Shown here piece by piece: positions 1 through 10,687 of a stretch of 64,000 nucleotides of DNA. This DNA comes from Capsicum annuum. Taxonomy: Eukaryota > Streptophyta > Magnoliopsida > Solanales > Solanaceae. The notes below the pieces were generated by a model that worked only from the letters and a program-made list of their open reading frames with translations, did no database searches and was not told where the DNA came from. The first letter of the stretch is position 1, and the number at the start of each line of letters is the position of its first letter. Where the stretch lies: the NCBI RefSeq assembly GCF_002878395.1, contig NC_061121.1, positions 139,196,789 through 139,260,788 of the forward strand. Direction: 5' to 3'. A program made the position numbers and the translations under genes.

Positions 1-2073
1 ATGACCCGGTTGACCCAAAATAAAGTTAAGTTCCATTGGTTAGATTCTTGTGAGAAAAGTTATCAAAAGTTGAAGACTCGACTCACCTCAGCCCCTGTGT
101 TGTCTTTAGCTGATTGTACGGATGGTTTTGTGATGAATTGTGATGCCTCTAGAGTTTGTTTGGGTTGTGTGTTGAAGCAGAGAGGTAAGGTTATAGCCTA
201 TGCCTCTAGACAGTAGAAGCCACATGAAAAGAATTACCCAACCCATGATCTTGAATTAGTTATTGTGATTTGTGCTTTGAAAATCTAGAGACAGTATCTG
301 TATGGCGTAAATGTTGATGTGTTTACGTACCACAAAAGCTTGAAGTATTTGTTTTCTCAGAGGGAGTTGGTTCTTTATCAGAGAAGATGGTTAGAGTTGC
401 TAAAAGATTATGATATGAGCATGTTGTATCATCTGGGCAAGGCCAGTGTACTGGTAGATGCCCTTAGTAAATTATCTATGGGTAGTGTTGCTCATATGGA
501 GAAAGATAAGAAGGAGTTAGCTAGGGAAGTGCATCATTTGGCTAGACTGGGTGTTTGGAGGCTCGATTCAGTTGAGGGGAATGTTTGGGTTAAGAGTGGT
601 TCTGAGTCCTCTTTAGTTTCATAAGTGAAGAGAAGCAATACATGGATGCTAGTTTGGTCAAATTAAAGGAGTTAATTAAGGACCAAAAGGTAGAGGTTTT
701 CTCCCAAGAGGGTGATGGTGTGTTCAGATGTCAAAATAGATTGTGTGTTCCATTTGTTGGTGATTTGAGGCAAAGAATTATAGAGAGGCACATGGTGCGT
801 GGTATTCTATTTATCCCGATGCCACCAAGATATACCGCAACTAGCGAGAAGTCTATTGGTGGAGTGTCATGAAGAAGGATATAGCAAGTTTGTGGCAAAG
901 TGAGTAAATTACCAATAAATTAAGGTAGAGCACCAAAGACCTGGTGGTAAGCTGCTAGAGTTTGGTATCCCAACTTGGAAGTGGGAAGAGGTGAATATGG
1001 ATTTCATGACTGGTCTACCCCTTTTGCATCGTCATCATGATTCGATTTGGGTTGATGTCGAAAGGTTGACTAAGTCAACGCATTTCTTGCCAGTGCATAC
1101 ATTTTATACAGCTGAGGATTGTGATAGGTTGTATGTCTGGGAGTTATTCAGATTGCATGGAGTTCTCATGTCTATCCTCTCGGATAGTGGTACTCAGTTT
1201 ACTTCTCAGTTTTAGGGAGCTTTTCAGAAGGGTCTTGGTACCCAAGTGCATCTTAGTTACACCTTTCACCCGCAGACAGTTGGTCAGGCTGAGAGGACCA
1301 TCCATAGTCTAGAAGATATGTTGAAGGCATGTGCTCTTGATTTCAAGGGTAGTTGGGATGAGCATTTGCCACTGATTGAATTTGCGTATAATAATAGTTT
1401 TCACTCTAGCATTCAGATGGCACCATTTGAGGCTTTATATGGTAAAAGACGTAGATCACCCATAGGTTGGTTTGAAGTAGGTAAGGCTACTGTGATTGGG
1501 CCTGATGTAGTTTTTGAGGCTATGGAGAAACTAAAGTTTATTAGAGAAAGGTTGAAGACAGTCGAGAGTCATCAAAAGTCATATGCCGATGTGATGAGAA
1601 GAGATCTTGAGTTTGATATGGGTGACTTGGTTTATCTGAAGATTTCACCCATGAAAGGGGTGAAAAGGTTTGGCAAAAAGGGGAAGCTTAGTCCCCATTT
1701 TGTTGGCCCTTATAGAGTTCTGAGTCGTGTTAGAAGAGTAGCATATAAAGTTGAGTTGCCCACAGATCTATCAGCTGTTCATCCTATCTTTCACGTCTCC
1801 AAGCTTATTAAGAGCATTGGTGATTCCATTGTTGTAGATCCTTCGGAGAGCTAAGATACTCAAGCTAGTCTTTCTTATGAAGATATTTCAGTTGAGATTC
1901 TAGACTAGAAGATCCATAGACTAAGGAACAAAGAAGTTCCCTTGGTTAAAGTTTTATGGCAGAATCATTCAGTTGAGGGTGCTACTTGGGAAGCAAAAGC
2001 AGATATGCGAGCCAAGTACCCGCACCTTTTCTCCGCGAGTTCAGATCAAGCCAAAGGTATTATTCATCCTTAA
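1..2073 (+). pseudogene. pol: Gypsy pol remnant: RNase H, integrase, chromodomain linker
   Basis: Codons 1-71 show the RT/RNase H connection and the RNase H motif FVMNCDAS with its catalytic Asp, followed after a stop by KPHEKNYPTHDLEL and, in later pieces, a RRWLELLKDYDMS segment. Integrase follows: the core begins NMDFMTGLP (about 991), continues through LSDSGTQF (about 1180) and ends at QAERTI (about 1276), so the three acidic positions are visible. The C-terminal part has DLVYLKISPMKGVKRFGKKG (about 1624-1683) and a chromodomain-side tail WEAKADMRAKYPHLF (about 1990). In-frame TAG codons sit at about 214, 285 and 1213; the last two are where the family has Trp, so TGG to TAG is the simplest change. 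The H2C2 zinc finger region around 830-930 is damaged by indels. Non-functional. Confidence 0.9.
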
Positions 2074-2252
2074 TTCAGTTCCTTTCTAATCAAATTCAGC
2101 TATGTAATTATTCCTGTGAAAGTTCTTGCACTCCCCAGAGTATCCAAAGGTTTAGAAAGACTTAAAGCCAGTTTATCCATTGGTTTCAGCTATGCATCCT
2201 TAGTTCCTCGGTATCTTAATCAAACTAGAGACATTCAAGGATGAATGTTTCT

Positions 2253-2262
2253 AAGGGGGAGA
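2253..2262 (+). other. Polypurine tract before the 3' LTR
   Basis: AAGGGGGAGA lies three bases upstream of the LTR start at 2266, after the conserved GGATGAATG block. It is the plus-strand priming site of the gypsy element and fixes the LTR as a 3' LTR. Confidence 0.8.
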
Positions 2263-2265
2263 TAT

Positions 2266-4653
2266 TGTAAGACCCCGTAAAGTTCCCTCATAGTCTAAGC
2301 CTTTAAAGCATGTCAAGTGAAGCCTTTTTCCATCTCTAAAACATTTAGGAATGACCTCCAAAGTGATTGGTGTTTAAACCATATGGAATTTTCCTAAATT
2401 TGACATTTTGTTGTGTGGGTAATTGAATTATCTTTTCGACATTACCAATTTCCTCATAATCCGGTATCGGAGTGAGAAGTTATGGTCGTTTTACTAAGAG
2501 CTATCAGAACTACCTAGGTGCGAAAGGCAGGTTGACGGACCATCGAATTTGCGATTCAACATCTATCGAGCCATCGCAACCAAGGTAGTAAATCCATCCA
2601 CTAGCCAACTACAACCAGGCCAACGAACCATCAACCAAGCCATCGCTACTAAGGCAGTGAGCCGCTCTTCTGGACCAAGTGCGACGGCCAAGATGACGGA
2701 CCGTCAAGCTAGCGATGGGCCGTCGCTAAGACCGTCGAAATGAGGCAGTCTAGCCTTTTTCTAACCAATGTGTGATGGATTATCAAACAGGCCATCAAAC
2801 TAGTGATGGACTGTCACTCCGACCATTGCAGATCCCGTTCTGCATTTTAAAGCCATTTTTAAAAGGTTTTTTTGGCCTTTTTCCACCCATTTTAACACCT
2901 AGATATAACAAAACGAAGCATAGAAATTGAGAATCATCCAAAGCATCAAGAACTAGGGTTTTTTATCAAGATTTACCCTCAAGAGCAAATCCAAATCTTT
3001 CTCCAAGAACCTAAAGACTCCACCATATTTTCTACAAATTGACTTAAGATTCAAGGTTCCCAAGTCATAAGCTTCAAGAACCCTCACTCAAGAGTACGAA
3101 AAAGAGTCTCAAGCAAGCTTGTTCATCTATAAGTCATAATACAAGGTATGTGGGGTTTGAACAAGGACACTCCTTTCGTCCTTGTGCCCAAAAGTTGTTT
3201 TAATTACAAAGATATATGGTTTTACATGTTTTCTTAAGAAACTAAAGTATGGGTTATACCCTATGTTGTATTTCTTGATATTATGATGGTTTCAATGTTT
3301 TAGAAATTGAAGTGCATGAGTATGTTTAGATTATAATGCATATTGCTAAAAATTTCCAGATTTCTATATGATTTATGAATCTTTATGATATCGAGTATGA
3401 ATTTTGATACGTCTTAACGTGAGATTGATATATGGGTCATTAAGCCCCATTTGAGATTGTAATTTTAAGAACTTTTTTGCTATAAGAACCCATGATTTGA
3501 GTATTTTGAGATTATTGAGAAAGTTTTGACCTTGACAATCATAGTAGCTTTGAAATCTAATTTTCTAAATGAGATTACAGATTTTATAGTTTGGTTCTTT
3601 ATGAACCACGAGATTATTTTAAAGTGGATTTCCATGAGATGAGCATAGCTAACAAAAGGGAGCAGTATTTAGCACCAAGTTGGGTAAGTTACTGTGGTTT
3701 CATACCCCAGAACTACGTGCCACCGTAGGATTGAGATTTATAGGCCTGAGGCCAAGATAGTGATCACTGAGTTAAGGTTATACTCCTTGGCAAGAGTATA
3801 AGGCCTCTCCCAAAAGTGTGGTTTCTTCCTTAGGGGGACAATACATTGGACTCCATGTAGCTCGCATAGTGAATGTTGGTTAAGAAAGCCTCCCTAATAG
3901 CAAGATTTTTTTCAGCGTAGTTTTTTAAAGTAAACTTTTCCCAAGAAGAAAGTAGTTTTCCCTATTAGTAAGAGTAAGTAATCAGTTTCTAAAGTATGTT
4001 CCTTGAGATGAGATTTGTACTATGAGTTCCATTATTCATAGTTTATGAGATATGCATTTTGAGATTATTCAAGCTATGTGAGTCAGGTATATTAGCATGC
4101 ATGATTTCTGTAAAGATTGATGATGTTACTATTTTAAGTGACGCATACACCCTCATATAATAGTACATCCTCAAAGTACTGATCCACATATACGTCTATG
4201 TGCTACATTGTCTCATAATCTTGGTTCAGGTACTCAGTCTCAGCAGCGTTAGTCATCTCCGAGTACCTTGATCTACGCCTCCATAGTTGGTGAGTCCTCA
4301 TGTTTTGAGGACCTATTTTCCCTGATTTCAGTCTTCATAGTAATTGGGTTATTTCTTTTCAGTTGAGTATGAGTCAGTTGGGTATCTGTCCCAATGGCTC
4401 TCTACTTCTTGAGTAGTAGAGGCTTTGTCAAACTAGACTATCAGTGGTGTTTTAGACTTTTCAGCATGTTGCTATTCAGACAGTATTCTTTTGTTGTTTC
4501 AGTTGAGATATGTTATGACAGTGCCATTATTTTGCTATATACATCTTAAAAGTAAGTGTTAGAAGTAGTAACGGGCTCAAAAGGGTTAGCTTAGAGCTAC
4601 TTGTAGACTTAAGCACCGTGTGATGTCTCGAAATTAGATTTTGGGCCGTTACA
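2266..4653 (+). repeat. 3' LTR of the Tekay-like element
   Basis: It starts TGTAAGACCCCG directly after the polypurine tract and ends GGGCCGTTACA. The length of about 2.39 kb suits Tekay-type LTRs. The part from about 2520 to 2830 is a GC-richer block with many CCATCG/CCGTCG-type words. The last part matches, in reverse, the LTR at 20659-23312 (the stretch on talk of 'AAGGGTTAGCTTAGAGC' and 'GTGTGATGTCTCG'), so both belong to related LTR families. Confidence 0.85.
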
Positions 4654-4680
4654 ACTATTATTCAGATATGTAACATCCCC

Positions 4681-4830
4681 TTAAACGATATGTGTGCAAT
4701 AAATATTTTGAAAGGGATAATTAACACTTTTTACCTCAGGCGGAAAAGCATGATTCATTAAGTTAGAGGTACACGCTTGAATCAACACACCTTGAGGAAC
4801 TAATGGAATCCTTTCAATTCCTTGCGCCAT
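4681..4830 (-). CDS. Short leader ORF, copy 1 (49 codons)
   Basis: Begins with ATG at 4830 in an A-rich context and reads through a segment containing LVPQGVLIQACTSN before a TAA at 4681. The same ORF start is found downstream of the other LTR (10380), and both keep the frame for about 27 codons with synonymous and non-synonymous changes mixed. It could be the beginning of a degenerate gag or a leader peptide. I do not recognise its protein, and a chance shared ORF is possible. Confidence 0.3.
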   Translation of the reverse strand: MAQGIERIPLVPQGVLIQACTSNLMNHAFPPEVKSVNYPFQNIYCTHIV

Positions 4831-5119
4831 TTTTATTATAGCTTTTGATTACTCATTTAGAAAGGACCACACTATTAGAAAGCTAAGCATTTAAACTTGT
4901 ATCGCCACAGTAATGGGACATAGCAAACAAATTATAGCAATGAAGGAAGTTGTATAACTCTTATATGGATAACACAATTGCAAGATTGTGTATGAAACAA
5001 TGAGAAACATTTTCTAAATGCCTCATAGCGACCTGATTATATGTGTGGTGCACAACACACCCATAAGCAAGACTCTACTAGACATGGCTTTGTAGACACC
5101 CTATTACACCGAAACCTGT

Positions 5120-5131
5120 GCTCTGATACCA
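5120..5131 (-). other. Primer-binding site (initiator tRNA-Met type), copy 1
   Basis: The minus strand reads TGGTATCAGAGC, the standard plant primer-binding site complementary to the 3' end of initiator tRNA-Met. It lies 4 bases inside the LTR end at about 5136. It marks the start of a second internal region after the middle LTR. Confidence 0.85.
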
Positions 5132-5135
5132 TCTT

Positions 5136-7334
5136 TATCATGATCCAAACCAGGGTCTGGCCGTGACGGGCACCCCGAGTCCACCAAGGACTGAAGACTG
5201 GACCCTAATCCTATTCTAATGCAACCATGAACACCTAGCAGCGGATCAATACAAATACAAAGCAATATATAAAAGATGAACTCAGAATACTATATAAAAT
5301 AAATTTCCAAACCAACCATAATACCGATGTCTAAAGTATCCACAAAGCCTCTAAATCGGGACATGCCCCAAATAAGAGCCAAAACTAGACAAAAGAAAAG
5401 TATTTAACATACAGAAACCAAATCAGTAAATTGGATCATCCAAAGTATGAAATCTCACCACTTCAGTCTGACTCAAGTGTTATCCACAATCACCTAGTCA
5501 CTGTGCAAGAGAAGTAGAAGTGTGGTAAGTTCCCACTTCACGTGGGGATACAGTATTTGAAGATTGTTAGTGATTGGAGCACTAGCATGTAACTCAAGGA
5601 TAGGGGAACAGATAATTCCATGCATGATAATTCAAAACCATTCAAAAGCCAATGCACATAACTATATGTAAATATATATATACATACATACATACATATA
5701 TATATATATCATGTCGGGATAGGTAACCAAGCTTAACATTAATGTTTGAAACCTTTACCTAGACTATGTTGCTCAACCATCACAGACAGGTACCCACGGA
5801 CTATATGGGTTTAGCTCTACATGCTGAAAGAGCCTCAATATGTGTTAGCCGCACGAATCGGAGGTATCGAGGAAGACCAAGGAATGCCCCGACCCTACTA
5901 CAATCTAAGATACAAATATAAATCAATAGTGTAAGCCATGCACACTGGTCATTAAGACCAAACCTCATGTAGGCAAACACTAATTTCAAGTACAAGTCAT
6001 CCAAGTCCCACACCTTCATGGCTTAGCAACATAACCCCCATTAAGTCCAAATTAAAACAAGTTTCACATAACCCATATATTAGTCACTAAACCAACCGTT
6101 AAGGCAATCGCATGTGTATCATAATACCCTTACACTTACAAGATAATATCTATGCCATAACAATCATGTTTAAATTAGGAAAATACCTCGACCACCTTTT
6201 AGTTTGTTAAATCTAGTATGGGGGAATGCCTCGACCCCCTTCTTTTTCATTGAGTAAACACATAGCCAACAAGGCCTTTAAAATCCATGTTCATAGTTTA
6301 ACCTCTATAAGCAGTGAAAATACATAGGTGGGTAAGTCAAAACAAGTGACATAATCATATTCATAAACAAATTCACAAACAGGTTGGGGGTATATAATTT
6401 CCAAAGCCATAAATCAAGTCAAAATCATCAAATTGGGGACCAACCATCACCCCTCAGTTTAATACTATTCCTATGCATCTCACAAAGTTCAAATCAGAAG
6501 TATGACAAGAATGTTGCATAAATAACAATAAAAAATCAAGTATGTAACCAACCAAGTCAATTGCCCTCAACAATGTCAAAACACACATCAAAACCACGTA
6601 TTTATAATCAATGAATGCTATTACAAAAATATAAATTCAAGGGATAGAGATACGAACCTTAATTACCAAGAAACTTAAAGAAGACAACACCCTTAGGATC
6701 CTAGATGACCACCTCCTTAAACCCGTCTAGAAATGAAAAGGGAGATTTGAGATAGAGGATTTTTTAGATTGAAATAATCAATGTTATGTCGTAAAAATTG
6801 ATGGAAATAAGTTAATATAGTGCTTAGGGTTCATTTATAAGTGAAAGGACTTTAATCCTCCCAAGTCAAAAAATCCAGAAATTTCCGAATTTAATGTGTC
6901 AGTGCCTCACAGAGGGTATTCTCTGCGCTATGCTCTACTTCGTGCTGCTATCGCGGACCCTTACTGCCTCTTCCTGAAAATGATCATACCTTTTCCCTCG
7001 GGTGTCGCAGTAAGAAGAAATTGGATTAGTTGAAAAGAGGACAAATTTATCTAAAATTTGGTGGGTCTTTACCCCCCCAAAATTCCACATATTCTAGAAG
7101 TTATACACATTCAAATTTGACTATTGTTAATAAAATTCAAAAACTTGGTCGATAATGAAAGTTCTTAACTCCACTTCACTCTAATTGTTTTCTACGAACA
7201 TTCTTTCCCTCAGAGGAACTTTTCACAGTAGGATAATGATCACTACCCATATATTTATATAAAAATAATTGGATTAAAGTTTTTACATATAGAAACAACA
7301 GTTCGAATTCTACCCCAAAAATGTGAGGTGTTAA
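5136..7334 (-). repeat. Middle LTR of the tandem element
   Basis: About 2.2 kb, aligned along its length with the LTR at 10688-12899 (shared blocks include the GGAATGCC repeats, the ATATATAT run and the terminal CAAAAATGTGAGG/CAAAAACACGGGG region). Its terminal dinucleotides are decayed on both sides. A polypurine tract flanks it upstream and a primer-binding site downstream, so it serves as 3' LTR of one unit and 5' LTR of the next. Confidence 0.8.
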
Positions 7335-7343
7335 CTCCCCCTT
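7335..7343 (-). other. Polypurine tract of the tandem element
   Basis: The minus strand reads AAGGGGGAG, preceded by a GGATGAATGGTTCC block and immediately followed by the LTR. The same arrangement is seen at 2240-2266 on the plus strand. Confidence 0.75.
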
Positions 7344-7344
7344 G

Positions 7345-10300
7345 GAACCATTCATCCTCTAATGATGGGTAGGAATCTTTTGAAGCTTTGGAAGTATGAA
7401 ACAAAGTTTGTAACTTCACATTCAGAATTTTCCATCAACAAGACACGTATAGGAATCAAAAGGAAAAGGACTTTATGGCATCACCAAGTAAATTATGTAA
7501 GCACGAATCATAAGACAACGAGGCTAAGATTGTAAATGGGGTAAAAGACGCAATGCTCCTCACCCAAAGTGTGAGAATCAAAATAATAAAAATTTTACTT
7601 AGGTACACATCTATCACGGATCACAACCTCCGCGTTGTGGGGCTATCTCGAAGGCTTATTGCCTCTGTGACCCAAAACTACCTTGAACCCCGTTCAAAAA
7701 TTTTGAAACTCTCACGGGTTTCCCTTTTTAAATCTCTAAACACAATTTAAGTTAAAAATAAATGGTTCAAGGATTGGAAGGTCAAAAAATGATAGTAATT
7801 TTGAGGATCTTACACTATTATCTCATAACTACTGCAATACTTCTCAGCTACAATTTTAGCTACTAGTACCACCCTTTACCATTTCAATCTTACTATTCCC
7901 CCAAAAAACACATTGAAACAAGATCCAGATTCTAACTATTCATTTCTTCCAAATTTAAGCCTAACCTGAAGTTAAAAGATACTAACTTAAGTTGCAGGGT
8001 TCTATACCTTACATCCATCCATGAATACTAGTCCATCATATCATTGTAGTCAAACAACATCATAACTTACTAAGTGTACTAGCCACTTAACAAAATGACT
8101 TGTGTATCTATAAATTCACATTATTCAAGCCTATCTTTTCTATACTCACCTTACTGATCTCCCACTAAAAACCCAAAAACCTTTATCACCTTCATAATGA
8201 TTTTCACCACATATACCTCTCATATCTAGTCCATATAACAAAAGTTCCACCTCACTCTTCTCGTTTCATCTATAACCTTAGTTTGAGTAGTCACACAAAA
8301 ATATTTTAGTAAAAAAATCATCCATTCTCTAGTCTCTAACATTACCATTCTTTCAAAACCACTACCATCTTGACATAAGAAGAGTAACTAAGGCAATAGA
8401 ATACGAGTTTCAGAAATTGGAGTAATAGTATCCAGTGATAACATATATTTGTTGAACTACTCAAGGTGGTGTCTATGACGTATAATATGATCCAATAAAC
8501 ACGAAGGTCTCCACACATCAAATTACTTAGATCATAGTTAGAGGCTCAAAACACAAATAAAGATTATATAGAGAACTATAAACTTATGCATAGACGCCGT
8601 TTGAATATGGGGGATATTGGTAGAATGTTCCCTTTAATCAAAATAGGAGGAATTTGCAAGGGTAAGAATAGATTTATCAAGACTCGCCCCTGAAACTCAC
8701 CATCATGAGATAATTAGATATTTTCACCATCTCTTCCTTATCTTAAAAGTCACTATCCTAACCTTGAATATATATCCCCTCACTATATCTACTCACACAA
8801 CACTCTGTACAATGGGGGAAGGGGGTATCTCTATGCATAAGATCATAAACTTCCCTCAACAACTTTATTAAAAAGACACTAAATTCTCAGAGGACATCCC
8901 ATTAGGGGACACTAATCATAACTTCCTCCAACCTCTAAATTCATCACCTTGCAACTACCATTTTCATAGGCATGAACATCCATGTTTCTAAACACCTAAC
9001 ACTCTATTTTAAACTCCTTAGAATACTAGCATTACAACTCTAACATTGAAACCTCATATCTTAACAAAATTTTAAAACTATACCAAGAGTTCACCTAGTA
9101 GATCTACTTCACATAACACCGTATAACAACTCCCCAAACTTCTTCATACTAAGGAACTGGTGAATCTAGACTAGGTATACATGAAACTCATAACTCAAAA
9201 CCGAGCAGACTTTATTCTTATAACTTGAGACCTTATCTATCTAATGATTTAGCCCCTATTTATAATTCAACACTAGACCTCATGAACATATCACAATTAC
9301 ATAATCCAATATTTCATAAGTCATCAACCTAATCTCTTTAACACATTACATCAACCCTATAAATTCACTCCCATAAATCTTGCATCACAATTCTTGAGCT
9401 AACATTCTTGTATCCATAATGAAAATCTAAAGTTCAAACGTAATTGCTAGCAACAATCATATACCACCAAGGAAGTATCCCGCATAATATACTAGTCCAC
9501 CAAATAGATAAATCCAACAAAATTTCTCTTTTTACTTAACTACGGCCTACAAGCACATTTTTCCTCACCACATTACTACTACACCTTAATATTCATTACA
9601 CATCTTCTCACATACCAAACCAACTTACAACGACTAGATGAAAATCATACGAACCTTAGAGTAATAAAATCACCTAATATGAATAATCCATATTAATATT
9701 ATTACCTAATCCATTATGGTCTATAGAGCATTTACCTCCTCATATTACATCCATTTACCCATGCGTACATCCCAAGAACCTTCTAAATTCTATAAACACC
9801 ACCGTGTCCCCTATTTCTGTCATCTCCTGAAGCAAACGCCAAATTCATATATTATTAACCAACCAATCTGTTTATTCAGAAACTATGATTTATTTCACTA
9901 CTACCATATCTATTTCTCATGAGTTAATTTCTTACTTAAACTAAATATGCAAATATTGTCACTAACCACTCTATTTTACCAACCACCATAAAAGAAAATT
10001 ACTTAACCAACACCATAAGAGCATAACAACCCCCAAACCTCACTTAAAGGTCATGCAATTACAACTATCTCTTTTTTGCACTAAAAAGTTACCCTCACTC
10101 TGACTTTTAAATATATGTCTTTATATTACTAACGCCGGGATCACCTTACTACTTATAGGTCATAACACCCCAATTTATACTACCTCTTAGGATTATAATA
10201 CAACCCCATTATTAAGATACGTATCCTCTCCTTAAATGAGATATCTACAATAAAATTTTTAAAAGGGACAATTTACACATCTTGCCTCAGCCTGAAAAGC

Positions 10301-10671
10301 AGATTTATTATGTTAGAGGTACACACTTGAATCAACACACCTTGATGCACTAATGAACTCCTTTCAATCTTTTCCACCATTCTTAATATATCTTTTGATG
10401 ACTCATTCAGAAAGGACCACACTGTTAGGAAGCTAAGCCTTAAAAATTGTATCGCTTCAGTAATGTGGCATAGACTACAAATTATAGCAATGAAGAAAGT
10501 TGGATAACATTTATATGGACAACACAATTGCCTGATCTAGAGTATGAAAGAATGAGAAATATTTCTTAAATATCTCGTAGCCACCTGATTATAAGTGTGG
10601 TACACAACACACCTATAAGCAAGACTCTACTAGACACAGCTTTGTGGACACCCCACAACACTGAAACGTAG
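7345..10671 (-). other. Non-coding internal region of the non-autonomous element
   Basis: About 3.3 kb between primer site and polypurine tract. The plus strand is strongly A/C/T-biased (the sense strand of the element is therefore rich in A, G and T). I see no open frame longer than about 85 codons and none with retroviral-type motifs. Apart from the leader ORF at its start, nothing in it can be assigned. Confidence 0.6.
10273..10380 (-). CDS. Short leader ORF, copy 2
   Basis: ATG at 10380, homologous to the ORF at 4681-4830: the pieces IER, LV.QGVLIQ and CTSN occur in the same order. After the shared part one base differs in length and the frame ends at TAA 10273. Function unknown; possibly a gag start remnant. 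Confidence 0.3.
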   Translation of the reverse strand: MVEKIERSSLVHQGVLIQVCTSNIINLLFRLRQDV

Positions 10672-10683
10672 GCTCTGATACCA
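10672..10683 (-). other. Primer-binding site (initiator tRNA-Met type), copy 2
   Basis: The minus strand reads TGGTATCAGAGC, 4 bases from the LTR end at 10688, identical to the site at 5120-5131. Confidence 0.85.
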
Positions 10684-10687
10684 TCTT

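Larger units (their letters stand above)
1..4653 (+). mobile_element. 3' half of a Ty3/gypsy (Tekay/Del-like) retrotransposon
   Basis: In order, the segment holds the end of reverse transcriptase/RNase H, an integrase, a chromodomain linker, a polypurine tract and a 2.4 kb LTR that starts TGTAAGACCC and ends GTTACA. This is the pol order of plant chromoviruses, where integrase follows RNase H. The 5' half lies left of the window. The base after the LTR (4654) starts the leader of an element on the opposite strand, so this copy probably inserted into that leader. The expected left target duplication would be ACTAT, just outside the window. All coding parts are broken, so the copy is inactive. 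Confidence 0.9.

Noticed and set aside
1246..1854. The 202-codon integrase frame as a functional gene
   Set aside because: It is only the part after a stop at 1213; the core upstream is in separate broken frames.
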